Assembly (NCBI RefSeq): GCF_014133895.1 | Contig: NC_050728.1 | Coordinates: 620,001 to 684,000 of the forward strand | DNA: 64,000 bases | Direction of reading: 5' to 3' | Origin: Torulaspora globosa | Lineage: Eukaryota; Ascomycota; Saccharomycetes; Saccharomycetales; Saccharomycetaceae | In this document: one piece after another, positions 16,263-25,080 of the stretch | Layout: each line of letters starts with the position of its first letter | How positions within the stretch are numbered: the first letter of the stretch is position 1 | Position numbers and translations under genes: made by a program | Notes under the pieces: generated by a model | Databases searched by the model: none | What the model saw: the letters and a program-made list of their open reading frames with translations, nothing else | Told to the model about the DNA's origin: nothing

Positions 16263-17963
16263 CTACCTATAGTTCTGCTCCTCCTCGACCTGCTGAGAAG
16301 GATGCTTCTTAAGGTCATCAATTGTCCCCAGCACAATTTCAGATTTACGATATGCCCGTACTTGATCTGTTCTGAAGCCACCTGAGGTCTTTTTCTCCGG
16401 ATTGTGAGAGCTTTTCGTGTTTTGCGCATCTTCCTCTTTGGCGTTTGCTTTGGCCTCGTCGATGGCTTTCATGTGTTCCTCATGTTGCTCCTTGAGCCTT
16501 TCTATCCTCTCGTGGAAGGATTCCACAGTGCCAATGTCCTTCTTCGTCTCCGCACAATATTGTTCGAAGTTTGGTGGGAGTCTAGATCGCAGAGCTAGTT
16601 CAACCGTGACTGGATGCCTCCTTTCTTCGCTGATAAATTTTGCCTTCACCTGTTTCCTTGTTCTGTAAGGGAACATCTGGGCTATGAGATTGAAGTCTGT
16701 CCCCCACATTGACAGAGCTTTGTAAAACTGTATCAGTTCATCCTTTGTCCAGGGGTCTGTGTACATATTCTTGCCGTATGTGCCCGAGTTGTGCAGATTC
16801 TCGAACGGATTTTCATTCAGTTTTACTTTATGGGCATTCTGATAGCTGGCATTCTTATGTCTGTCGACCACTGTAGACTCCTCATCCACAACCATCGTAC
16901 CGTCCTGGTTCAATCGTAACTGGATCGCTGTGTGCGGACCCTGGTTGGATTCAGGCACTTCTGCATTGAGCAATTTTTCCGCAGCCTTTTTGCGCTCTTC
17001 GAGCTCTCTTTCCTCTTCCTCTTCGTTCAAGGAATTGATAGACTTGAACTCTTCACGAGCCCTCCGTCTGAGCTCTCGGCGCACTCTCCTTTTCTCAAAT
17101 TTCGCCTTCCCCGCCAGCTTTGCCTTCTCGAAGTTATCAGAGATCTCTCCGATCGGCAGCTTGGGTTTGCATAGCTCAGCCATGGTAAATTCCTCTTCGT
17201 CAATCAAATAACGCTCCGAGTCGGTATCCTGTATGTTTTTTGGGATTTCTTTCAGGTTTCTGATCGTGTATTTCTCGTACAAACTATCGGTTTTCTGGAA
17301 CAGTTGCGAAGATGCGTTGGGAGCCGCTACAGCGGTAGCCGTATGAACATCCGTGTCTGGTGAAGCTCTTCTGGATACAACGCTGATTCTATGTGCAGAG
17401 CCGGATTTCTTCGAGATCGAAGTCCGGATTGACATTCTCCGCTTCTTCAGAGCCTGTAAAGTAGAGTCTTTCTCGGCGATCGTATTGATCCTGACCTTTT
17501 TCAGGTTAGGCTTTGCAATGGTCGATAGCCTCCTATTGTTCATCACGGGAGTGGGCTCGAGGTAATCTGGCTTGAAAACGGGCTTTGCTGTCTGATTACT
17601 GCTCAGAGAGTCGAGCCGGCTGGCTCGGCGACCACCACCGGTGCCTTGGACTGACGTAAGCTGAGTGCTGGTCTGAATAGGATCCAGTTCTAGTTGTGAC
17701 GGGGCTTTCGGATTTTCGTCATCCTGTTCGCTCACTGCCGTGGTACCGGTGTCTTGATCAGTCTCATGGTCAGTTTTATTATCAATCCGGGAATTAGAGT
17801 CATCTACTTTAGTATCACCTTCAGTCGTAGACACTTCCTCTGTTATTCTAGTGCCTTCGGGAGTTATCGTAGTTTTGTCGTTCTTCGGTGCTGCCGAAAG
17901 AAGACGACGTTGCTTGAGCTTTGGAATAAAGCGAGTACCGCTCTTGTTGACCACGCTACTCAT
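16263..17963 (-). CDS. BDP1: BDP1, TFIIIB subunit B''
   Basis: 566 residues (S. cerevisiae 594). Bdp1 joins TBP and Brf1 to form TFIIIB, which recruits RNA polymerase III to tRNA, 5S and U6 genes. The extended SANT domain is at about residues 398-460: DPWTKDELIQFYKALSMWG, then DFNLIAQMFPYRTRKQVKAK. A basic, acidic and coiled linker (about 270-340) precedes it, and the N-terminal 200 residues are low-complexity and charged, as in the family. The start at 17963 (MSSVVNKSGTRFIPK) matches the known start region. Tandem with and upstream of GPI15 on the same strand. Orthologue of YNL039W; the last gene of the YIL/YNL-type block. Confidence 0.95.
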   Translation of the reverse strand: MSSVVNKSGTRFIPKLKQRRLLSAAPKNDKTTITPEGTRITEEVSTTEGDTKVDDSNSRIDNKTDHETDQDTGTTAVSEQDDENPKAPSQLELDPIQTSTQLTSVQGTGGGRRASRLDSLSSNQTAKPVFKPDYLEPTPVMNNRRLSTIAKPNLKKVRINTIAEKDSTLQALKKRRMSIRTSISKKSGSAHRISVVSRRASPDTDVHTATAVAAPNASSQLFQKTDSLYEKYTIRNLKEIPKNIQDTDSERYLIDEEEFTMAELCKPKLPIGEISDNFEKAKLAGKAKFEKRRVRRELRRRAREEFKSINSLNEEEEERELEERKKAAEKLLNAEVPESNQGPHTAIQLRLNQDGTMVVDEESTVVDRHKNASYQNAHKVKLNENPFENLHNSGTYGKNMYTDPWTKDELIQFYKALSMWGTDFNLIAQMFPYRTRKQVKAKFISEERRHPVTVELALRSRLPPNFEQYCAETKKDIGTVESFHERIERLKEQHEEHMKAIDEAKANAKEEDAQNTKSSHNPEKKTSGGFRTDQVRAYRKSEIVLGTIDDLKKHPSQQVEEEQNYR

Positions 17964-18541
17964 CTCTAATCAAATGACCGACGATAGCAGCATATATCGT
18001 TAGGCTTCGGCTCGTTATGTTGTTATCATATAGAGCTCATGCTCAATATCTAGATAGTACGCTTTACGAGATGCCGTTACCCGGCTGCTGAAATCAAGCT
18101 CTATTAACTAAGGAAACCACCATCTGCAAGAGGTTTGGATGGTATCTCATCTGAACGATCTTACTGCTCTGATCTACGAGAGTAATCGGTGAGTTTAACG
18201 TGCCTGCAGGCGTTGATTGTAAAACCCTTTTGTAGGTCTTGGAAGAATCCGGAAAGCTCAGTTAAGAAAGGAACGGTCTAGCGTGCCCGTCCGGCGACGG
18301 TCTGAACCGCATCCATAAGGATACCTCAGTCTAGTTGAAAGCATTGGCTTGTTCGATGTCTTTAATATGCTAATATTTTGAAACTTGAAGTGAAATTTCA
18401 GGGACGTACAAAGCGATACAAAAATTTTCATCATAGAGATGAGATGCGATGAGATGAGATAGCTTCAGGCCTGAGAACTGAGATTTGCGAAGGTGACTTG
18501 CTGTAGGCTGTCTGGATTCGCATTGAGAAGCTTTGAGAGTC
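17964..18541. other. BDP1-EBP2 divergent intergenic region; synteny breakpoint
   Basis: 578 bp. Genes to the left belong to the YIL/YNL ancestral block and genes to the right to the YKL/YJL block, so a chromosome rearrangement boundary relative to S. cerevisiae lies here. The RRPE and PAC boxes of EBP2 are at 18419-18458. The stretch 18050-18360 is of mixed composition and not A/T-rich like a plain promoter, with a palindromic core CCTGCAGG near 18200. I could not identify C/D or H/ACA boxes, so no RNA gene is called. Confidence 0.45.
18419..18458 (+). promoter_or_regulatory. RRPE + PAC boxes of EBP2
   Basis: AAAAATTTT-type RRPE at 18420-18428 and a perfect PAC, GCGATGAGATGAG, at 18446-18458, about 85 bp before the EBP2 ATG and in the usual order (RRPE upstream of PAC). 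These mark the ribosome-biogenesis regulon. Confidence 0.8.
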
Positions 18542-19687
18542 ATGTCTAGGAAGGTTACTAAGCTCGCGGGTAAGAAGAGCGATAAAATGGATGACAGTGC
18601 CGTCAAATCGGTGGAGAAAAGCGTAACAGCTGGTAATGAGAGTTCGCCAGCGGAAGTATATGCAAGCAAGGCTCTTTTCAAGAAGGAGAAGAGGCGGTTG
18701 AAGAAAGAGATGAAGAGACTTGAACAGGCCAAGGAGGAGGAAAAGGAAGAGGACGACGAAGAGGAGGAAGTAGAGGAAGAGCAGGAAGAAGAAGAGGGAT
18801 TGGATCTGGATAGACTAGCCAAGAGCGATTCGGATGACGATGATGAGGATGAGGAAGAAGAAGAAGCGGAAGAGGAAGAAAAGGAGGAAGAAGAGGAAGA
18901 AGAAGAGGAGGAAGAAGAGGAAGAAGATGTCGCGTTGTCAGAAGTGGAGTTTGATTCGGACGCTGATGTCGTTCCTCACCATAAGCTAACGACGAATAAC
19001 GTCAAAGCTATGAAACACGCGCTGGAGAGAATTCAGCTGCCATGGAAAAAACACTCCTTCCAGGAGCACCAATCCGTCACATCCCAGACCAACACAGACG
19101 AGGGTATCAAGGACATCTACGATGACACAGAACGGGAGCTGGCGTTTTACAGACAATCTCTTGATGCCGTGCAGGAAGCGCGTGACCAGTTGGCCCGCCT
19201 AAAGGTTCCTTTCAAGAGGCCGCTGGATTACTTTGCCGAGATGGTGAAGAACGACGAGCAAATGGACAAGGTTAAGAATAAGCTAGTTGTGGAAGCCAGT
19301 GAGAAGAAGGCTCGTGAAGAGGCCAGAAAGCAGAGACAGCTGAAGAAGTTCGGTAAGCAAGTGCAAGTAGCCACATTGCAGAAGCGTCAGCAAGAGAAGA
19401 GAGAAACGTTGGAGAAGATCAAGTCGCTCAAGAAGAAGAGAAAGCAGAGCGAAATAGACGGTACCGGTTTCGACGTAGGCATCGAAGAGGCAACCGATGA
19501 TCACAGTAGCCGCAAACCAAACTACAAAAGAGCTGCTAAGGACGCCAAGTACGGCAGCGGTGGTTTGAAGCGATTCAAGAGGAAAAACGACGCACAATCT
19601 TCTGCCGATGTGACCGATTTCTCGCACAGAAAGATGAAGGGAAAACCCTCGAGACCAGGTAAAAGTAGACGCGCTAAGAGATATTAG
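18542..19687 (+). CDS. EBP2: EBP2, 60S ribosome biogenesis factor
   Basis: 381 residues (S. cerevisiae 427). Nucleolar protein required for 27S pre-rRNA processing and 60S assembly, partner of Rrs1. The N-terminal part contains a long run of Glu and Asp (about residues 62-140). The conserved Ebp2 domain follows: DIYDDTERELAFYRQSL, RPLDYFAEMVKNDEQMDKV and EARKQRQLKKFGKQVQ. The C-terminus is lysine/arginine-rich and ends in PSRPGKSRRAKRY. The open frame begins at a TTG three codons earlier; ATG 18542 (MSRKVTKLAGKK) is the first ATG. Orthologue of YKL172W. Confidence 0.95.
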   Translation: MSRKVTKLAGKKSDKMDDSAVKSVEKSVTAGNESSPAEVYASKALFKKEKRRLKKEMKRLEQAKEEEKEEDDEEEEVEEEQEEEEGLDLDRLAKSDSDDDDEDEEEEEAEEEEKEEEEEEEEEEEEEEDVALSEVEFDSDADVVPHHKLTTNNVKAMKHALERIQLPWKKHSFQEHQSVTSQTNTDEGIKDIYDDTERELAFYRQSLDAVQEARDQLARLKVPFKRPLDYFAEMVKNDEQMDKVKNKLVVEASEKKAREEARKQRQLKKFGKQVQVATLQKRQQEKRETLEKIKSLKKKRKQSEIDGTGFDVGIEEATDDHSSRKPNYKRAAKDAKYGSGGLKRFKRKNDAQSSADVTDFSHRKMKGKPSRPGKSRRAKRY

Positions 19688-19906
19688 GCTTACCACCCGT
19701 TCTCGTATCTCTACGATTGGAAGAGTAGCATGTATAGTATAGAATCACTCCATATCTCTGAAATTTGCATTATAAGCGGACAACTGTTTACGCATAAAAA
19801 AACTAAGAAAAAATGCAGGTACGACAGGTTATAAACGCATTTGCTTGAAAGGTAACCAATTCCCAACCATTGTAGCCGGCGAAAGGGTCAATTGCAATCG
19901 TCGACG

Positions 19907-20962
19907 ATGTCTAAAGAAAGTCCCAGAGCTAAGTTTCTCGCTGAGTTCCCTGAATTAGTTCAGGAGCTAAAATCAGAGCTGGTTCGCTATGGCATGCCTG
20001 CCGAGGCCATCAAGTGGTACGAGGACTCGCTGAACTACAACACTCCAGGCGGTAAGCTGAACAGAGGTCTATCGGTAGTCGATACTTATGCCATCTTGAA
20101 GGGTTACCAGTCCGTCGACGAGCTATCTCCGGATGTCTACAAGAAGGTTGCCCTTCTAGGATGGTGTATCGAGCTCTTGCAGGCTTACTTCCTGGTTGCC
20201 GATGACATGATGGACCAGTCTATCACCAGAAGAGGCCAGCCATGCTGGTACCGTGTCAAGGAGGTGGGTGACATCGCCATCAATGACGCCTTCATGCTGG
20301 AGGCTGCCATTTACGTGATTTTGAAGAAGCATTTCAAACAGGAGCCCTATTACGTCGATCTGATCGAGCTTTTCCACGACGTTACGTTCCAGACCGAACT
20401 GGGCCAGCTGTTGGATCTGATCACCGCGCCGGAGAACAGCGTGGACCTGTCCAAGTTCTCGCTGGAAAAGCACTCCTTCATCGTCACCTTCAAGACCGCA
20501 TACTACTCCTTCTATCTTCCAGTCGCCCTGGCCATGTACGCGGCCGGCGTGAGCGACCCCCAGGACCTGAAGCAGGCCCACGACGTGCTGATCCCACTGG
20601 GCGAGTATTTCCAAATCCAAGACGACTACTTGGACTGTTTCGGCACCGCCGAGCAGATCGGAAAGATCGGAACCGACATCCAGGACAACAAATGTTCCTG
20701 GGTCGTGAACAAGGCCCTCAAGCTCGCCAGCCCTGAACAAAGAAAGATCCTAGACGACAACTACGGCAGAAAGGACGCCGAGTGTGAGGCCAGATGCAAG
20801 AAGCTGTTCCGCGACCTGAACATCGAGACCCACTACCGCGAGTACGAGGAAAAGATCGCGCAAGAGCTCAAGGACAAGATCGCGCAGACCGACGAGTCTC
20901 GCGGCTTCAATGCTGACGTTCTCACCGCCTTCTTGAACAAAGTCTACAAGAGAACCAAGTAA
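19907..20962 (+). CDS. ERG20: ERG20, farnesyl diphosphate synthase
   Basis: 351 residues (S. cerevisiae 352). Condenses dimethylallyl and then geranyl diphosphate with isopentenyl diphosphate to give farnesyl diphosphate, the precursor of sterols, dolichol, haem A and prenyl groups. The first aspartate-rich motif [19 protein letters not shown] lies at about residues 100-118 and the second, [11 protein letters not shown], at about 240-250. The C-terminal YKRTK is typical. The frame opens at a TTG; ATG 19907 ([11 protein letters not shown]) fits the family. Codon use is strongly biased toward C- and G-ending codons, as expected of an abundant enzyme. Tandem with QCR8 as in S. cerevisiae (YJL167W-YJL166W). 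Confidence 0.98.
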   Translation: MSKESPRAKFLAEFPELVQELKSELVRYGMPAEAIKWYEDSLNYNTPGGKLNRGLSVVDTYAILKGYQSVDELSPDVYKKVALLGWCIELLQAYFLVADDMMDQSITRRGQPCWYRVKEVGDIAINDAFMLEAAIYVILKKHFKQEPYYVDLIELFHDVTFQTELGQLLDLITAPENSVDLSKFSLEKHSFIVTFKTAYYSFYLPVALAMYAAGVSDPQDLKQAHDVLIPLGEYFQIQDDYLDCFGTAEQIGKIGTDIQDNKCSWVVNKALKLASPEQRKILDDNYGRKDAECEARCKKLFRDLNIETHYREYEEKIAQELKDKIAQTDESRGFNADVLTAFLNKVYKRTK

Positions 20963-21222
20963 AGAGCCGCCGAGAGCTCAGTTCCTTATATACTGTCTTG
21001 CGATCCACAACGTATAGAACGATAATCCTGTTATGGACCAATCAAAACGCGGTATCTGCGTTCTTGCCGGTGTTTTCGGCTAGCAGAGCGCAGACCCGAC
21101 AAGGAGCCATCTGTGGGCACTTCGACGAACTCTCGACCACCAGTTTATAAGAAAGGGCTCCGTAACGGCTTCTATCGAGTGGTTCAGCTAGACTAACAGA
21201 AATCTATCACACAGAAAACATC

Positions 21223-21510
21223 ATGGGAGGACCTCCAAGTGCTAAGACTTACATGGGATGGTGGGGTCACATGGGCTCGCCAGTTCAGAAGGGCATTACC
21301 TCGTATGCTGTGTCTCCATATGCCCAGAAGCCCCTCGCAGGTGCCGCCAACGCTGCCGTCTTTAACCTGTTCAGAAGATTTAAGAGCCAGGTCCTGTATG
21401 TTGCCATTCCAGCCGGTATCTACTGGGCCTGGTGGGTGAACTCCAGAGACTACAACGAATACTTGTACACCAAGGCAGGTAGAGAAGAGCTGGAGAGAGT
21501 CAATGTCTGA
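21223..21510 (+). CDS. QCR8: QCR8, ubiquinol-cytochrome c reductase subunit 8
   Basis: 95 residues (S. cerevisiae 94). Small inner-membrane subunit (ubiquinone-binding QP-C type) of respiratory complex III. MGGPPSAKTYMGWWGHMGSP and the following QKGITSYAVSPYAQKPLAG are diagnostic. One membrane helix is seen at about residues 57-73 (VLYVAIPAGIYWAWWV), and the end KAGREELERVNV faces the intermembrane space. No cleavable presequence, as in the family. Orthologue of YJL166W. Confidence 0.97.
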   Translation: MGGPPSAKTYMGWWGHMGSPVQKGITSYAVSPYAQKPLAGAANAAVFNLFRRFKSQVLYVAIPAGIYWAWWVNSRDYNEYLYTKAGREELERVNV

Positions 21511-21902
21511 TAGGGGCGTTCTGAACCATGAACCAAGTATTATTTATTCCCGCGGCGAGCAAGCATGACGCACCTCTTCAGGTTGCAGGTATATGTATAT
21601 AGGACGCTATATATACTGCCATGTGTAGGATAAAACAGTGAAACTCATCGAGTGGCTCTCGGAGCCCATCGAGCTGGTGCTGGAGGAGCGGTGAAGAGGT
21701 TTGCCGTTTTCACGTGTCCCCTAGGGGTCGTTGGTGGTTAAGTGTTACGATGGGCTGAGGAAGAGTAAACCTCTAATGTTTACTGGGAGTCGGTGTAAGA
21801 TCTGTTCGATTGATCGCAGTGGCATCTGTTGGTGGTCTCGTTTGCTAGGCCGGCCTGGTGGTTGTTACTGATTCACGGCTAGGAGTGTTTGGTTCGGTCG
21901 AG
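21511..21902. promoter_or_regulatory. NNK1 upstream region
   Basis: 392 bp between QCR8 and NNK1. It contains the E-box CACGTG at 21711-21716 and, two bases on, the perfect palindrome CCCCTAGGGG at 21718-21727, which holds stress-response element cores (CCCCT/AGGGG) on both strands. TATATA-rich sequence near 21595-21620 probably belongs to QCR8 3'-end formation. Confidence 0.5.
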
Positions 21903-24419
21903 ATGCCTCCGACCGAACGGCTACTTGTACGGGATCACAATTTGGACGAGAAGGCTATGAGGGAGTCTGTGGCGTCTTCAGGCGATTCCAGGGACGGTAT
22001 ACGGGATGATGAGTTGTATTTTGAGCCGAAAAGGGTGTACAGACGGTCGACTGATAGCTCATCGCGGTCATCGCTAGTGAGGGTGTACTCGGAAAACGAG
22101 AGGGCCAATTTCGACCAGGTTACTGGGTCGAGGATTTATGACGATTTGAAGCACCGTCCAATACCGAGTGACGGCAAAATCGCTGCAGAAACGGAAGGCA
22201 GGTCCCTGGTGTCGGTGGGAGATGCGCAACGTTCGAGGAAACGGCGACTGTCGTTGAACGACGGCCGGTACGGCGACATGCAGGACGAATATATTCCGGA
22301 TCTCGATTTCTCAGAGGCTGTTTTGCACTGGCAGAGCGAAGATAGCGCCTCGCCGGCTGTGTTGTCGCAGAAGCTGAGAAACGACAGCTCTAATGCGACT
22401 CCGACAAGGTTTCCTGGGAGCATCACACGGACTAACACATGGAGCACCGATCGCGAACCCAATAGCGGTAGCGTGAGCCCCAATAGTTCGTATGTGTTCG
22501 ATTCTTCGCACGCTCAAGTGGAGCCTATTCCGCTGCCAAACGCGTCCAATGGGGTCTCCATGATAACGCCTCTGTCTGCCTCGGAGGTAAGTAAGAGCAT
22601 AACAGGCCCTGGGGCAAATGCCAGCGACGTGGATCCGTTTAAACATGGGCATCTTGCCTCTTCGTTCCAGCCCCGGAAAGTGTCTAGAAGGAAGACGTCC
22701 GTTTGCGAGTCCTACAACTCGGCATCTTCGTCTTTGACTTATCTCCCGGACAATACGGTGTCGATAATTGCTGAACTGAGAATGACGCCGGAAGAAGTGC
22801 TGGAACTCATTGGGAAGTTGCCACATGATTTTGTCTACATGCCCTATTCTCAAAGGAAGAAAGTGATATTGGATTTGATACCCAACAAGGATTATAAACT
22901 ATTGATGTCGGTGATCAAGAAGCTTATGCTGAAGAGCACGAGGAGTAGCGTATCGATAAGCAAAAATTCGTTGCCGGCTGCAGCCGCAACCGCTAAATCG
23001 CGTCATGGCTCTGTGGCTTCGCAGTTTTTGAGTTCATTCTCGCCTGCTGGAGTGACCTCTACCCCAAGTGCAAACAGTGTCAGACCGGATGAGAAAGGTA
23101 TGGAAATCATGGGTTATAGTTTAGGAAAAGTCATTGGGTTTGGCGCATGGGGTATGATACGAGAATGCCACAATCTGGAAACAGGTTCTGTGAAAGCCAT
23201 GAAGATAGTGCGGTTCAGAAATAACATGAAGGTCAAAAACCAGGTACTAAAAGAAGTTTCTGTTTGGAAAGAACTCCATCATCAAAATATTCTCCCTCTC
23301 TTGCAGTGGAAATTAAATGACGACTACGCAATGTACTGTTTGACTGAAAGGATTCACGGCGGTACGATATACGATTTAGTGATATCTTGGGGAGAGTACG
23401 ACACTTCCAAGATCGACCTGGTTACTAGATGCAAACTGACCATCATTCTGTGTTTGCAAGTCACCTCGGCACTCAAATATATGCATAAAAAGTACATCGC
23501 CCACGGAGACGTTAAGCTAGAAAATTGTCTTTTAGAGAAGCAATCGGAAGCGTCTCAATGGAAAGTCTTCCTTTGTGACTTCGGAATGAGCTGTCACTAC
23601 AAACATTGCGAAGCGTTTCCTGTTGACGCTGACTCAGACTCGGAGCCGCTTACAAATCTCCCAGAATGCAGCTATACACAGCTGTCGCCATACATGGAAA
23701 AGAAGAAAATAGCAGGACACGTCAACGAACCGTTGCCTTTCCACAGATCACGTTCGAGTTCCGGGCTCCGTCACGGCAGTCGAATGGTAAAGTTCCATAA
23801 AATAATGAAAAACAAGAAACTGACCCACGATGACACTCCCTTAGGAATCAGCTCCCTGCCCAAAACTTATGGTCCAGCGTTAACAAGTGCTCGCATCGGG
23901 AACTCTAGCTTCCCGTCGCTGCGACAGATTGCATCTCAAAGCACAGCATTAACTCCAACCATGGACATGACCTCGCCCCATCAAGCTACAGACGAGGAAA
24001 CCCGTGCCGTCGGACCGGATCCCCATTCTCACATAGGGTCGCTCCCATATGCAGCACCTGAGCTTCTAGAACCTTCACCTCCGCCACTTGGACCTGCGGC
24101 TGATATCTGGGCCCTGGGTGTTACGTTGTACACCATGCTGACGGGGAAATTACCGTTCAAACACGATTATGAACCCCGGATGAGAGCCATGATCGCCTCG
24201 GGCAAATTTGATAGAAAGGCTCTTGAAACCGTTTGCCGCGTCACAACAGAGGAACCTGACGTTACAAGGCGCGAGCGCCAAGATAGACCAAGATTTACAG
24301 GATTGTACAATGCTCTTATGGGCTGTCTCGCAAGCGATTTGAACCAGCGCTGGGAACTGGATAGGATCGAGACGTCTCTCAAGGATGACCTAATGAAACT
24401 GTCTCCTTTGTATAATTAA
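21903..24419 (+). CDS. NNK1: NNK1, protein kinase of the Npr1/Hal5 fungal family
   Basis: 838 residues (S. cerevisiae Nnk1 928). A Ser/Thr kinase linked to nitrogen signalling and to Gdh2. The N-terminal 400 residues are Ser-rich and disordered, with a short conserved block near 300-340 (MTPEEVLELIGKLPHDFVYM). The kinase domain starts at about residue 403 with GYSLGKVIGFGAWGMIRE and VKAMKIV (catalytic Lys). The catalytic loop is AHGDVKLENCLL (about 535), an HGD variant of HRD, and the metal motif is CDFG (about 558). About 150 residues with low complexity separate DFG from the APE motif (LPYAAPELLEP, about 713), an insertion within the activation segment region. The frame opens at a GTG; ATG 21903 is the first. 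Orthologue of YKL171W by sequence and by adjacency to MRPL38. Confidence 0.9.
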   Translation: MPPTERLLVRDHNLDEKAMRESVASSGDSRDGIRDDELYFEPKRVYRRSTDSSSRSSLVRVYSENERANFDQVTGSRIYDDLKHRPIPSDGKIAAETEGRSLVSVGDAQRSRKRRLSLNDGRYGDMQDEYIPDLDFSEAVLHWQSEDSASPAVLSQKLRNDSSNATPTRFPGSITRTNTWSTDREPNSGSVSPNSSYVFDSSHAQVEPIPLPNASNGVSMITPLSASEVSKSITGPGANASDVDPFKHGHLASSFQPRKVSRRKTSVCESYNSASSSLTYLPDNTVSIIAELRMTPEEVLELIGKLPHDFVYMPYSQRKKVILDLIPNKDYKLLMSVIKKLMLKSTRSSVSISKNSLPAAAATAKSRHGSVASQFLSSFSPAGVTSTPSANSVRPDEKGMEIMGYSLGKVIGFGAWGMIRECHNLETGSVKAMKIVRFRNNMKVKNQVLKEVSVWKELHHQNILPLLQWKLNDDYAMYCLTERIHGGTIYDLVISWGEYDTSKIDLVTRCKLTIILCLQVTSALKYMHKKYIAHGDVKLENCLLEKQSEASQWKVFLCDFGMSCHYKHCEAFPVDADSDSEPLTNLPECSYTQLSPYMEKKKIAGHVNEPLPFHRSRSSSGLRHGSRMVKFHKIMKNKKLTHDDTPLGISSLPKTYGPALTSARIGNSSFPSLRQIASQSTALTPTMDMTSPHQATDEETRAVGPDPHSHIGSLPYAAPELLEPSPPPLGPAADIWALGVTLYTMLTGKLPFKHDYEPRMRAMIASGKFDRKALETVCRVTTEEPDVTRRERQDRPRFTGLYNALMGCLASDLNQRWELDRIETSLKDDLMKLSPLYN

Positions 24420-24500
24420 ACTATTTAATGTCAAACTTAGTATTGCAGAATCGCATCATAGTTCACGAAGGGCTTAAGAATCTACACTTCTAACTAAAAA

Positions 24501-24551
24501 ATGTCAACCTACTACTACAATAGCTTTAAAAGTGACTTCATCAGCCATTGA
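24501..24551 (+). other. Short upstream ORF before MRPL38 (16 codons)
   Basis: ATG at 24501 preceded by an A-rich context (AAAAAATG) opens a 16-codon frame that ends at TGA 24549-24551, 16 bp before the MRPL38 ATG. If the transcript begins upstream it could lower translation of MRPL38; if the transcript starts within it, it has no role. Inference only. Confidence 0.35.
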
Positions 24552-24567
24552 ACGAAGCATTGTCGAG

Positions 24568-24984
24568 ATGATCTACCTTAAATCCATGCTGAAAGTTATT
24601 GACAATTCCGGAGCACAACTAGCGGAATGCATCAAAGTTCTGAAAAAGGGCTCACCAAAATCACCGGCTAGGATTGGTGACAGAATAGTATGCGTTGTTC
24701 AGAAAGCTAAACCGTTGACACAGAATATCACAGGTACATCGAGCACTAATAGAGTCAAAAAGGGCGATATAGTCCACGGAATCGTGGTTCGTACGAAGCA
24801 AAGAAATATGCAAAGAGAAGATGGATCTACTGTAGCCTTTGGCGACAATGCCTGCGTTTTAATCAATAAGAATACGGGAGAGCCTTTAGGGACGAGAATA
24901 ATGGCCAACGATGGATGCGTTGGCAGGGAACTGAGGGATAAGGGATACAACAAAATATGCTCGCTGGCCAGCAGAGTTGTATGA
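24568..24984 (+). CDS. MRPL38: MRPL38, mitochondrial ribosomal protein uL14m
   Basis: 138 residues, exactly the S. cerevisiae length. Large-subunit protein of the mitochondrial ribosome, bacterial L14 homologue. [19 protein letters not shown] at the start, [14 protein letters not shown] in the middle and [19 protein letters not shown] near the end cover the whole L14 fold. The open frame extends to a GTG at 24532, but the ATG at 24568 ([15 protein letters not shown]) matches the known start. Orthologue of YKL170W. Convergent with the HAL5-type kinase. Confidence 0.97.
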   Translation: MIYLKSMLKVIDNSGAQLAECIKVLKKGSPKSPARIGDRIVCVVQKAKPLTQNITGTSSTNRVKKGDIVHGIVVRTKQRNMQREDGSTVAFGDNACVLINKNTGEPLGTRIMANDGCVGRELRDKGYNKICSLASRVV

Positions 24985-25080
24985 TGATGCGAGTATGCGC
25001 GGTCGGCCACCCTGTAAATAGACTGAATGCATGCAATTGAAGTTCAACTATTCACAATATTTCTATGTAAGGCAATTTCT

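Noticed and set aside
17964..18360. Possible snoRNA or other RNA gene upstream of EBP2
   Set aside because: I could not find paired C (RTGATGA) and D (CTGA) boxes, an H box with a 3' ACA, or Pol III A and B boxes at proper spacing.
20156..20740. 194-codon antisense frame within ERG20
   Set aside because: Same effect of biased codons; ERG20 is beyond doubt the real gene.
24532..24567. MRPL38 start at 24532
   Set aside because: That codon is GTG. The ATG at 24568 gives exactly the known 138 residues. Likewise upstream GTG or TTG starts of COG6, XBP1, SGA1, FYV10, EBP2, ERG20, NNK1, HAL5, MCD4, JJJ2 and VPS35 were not used.
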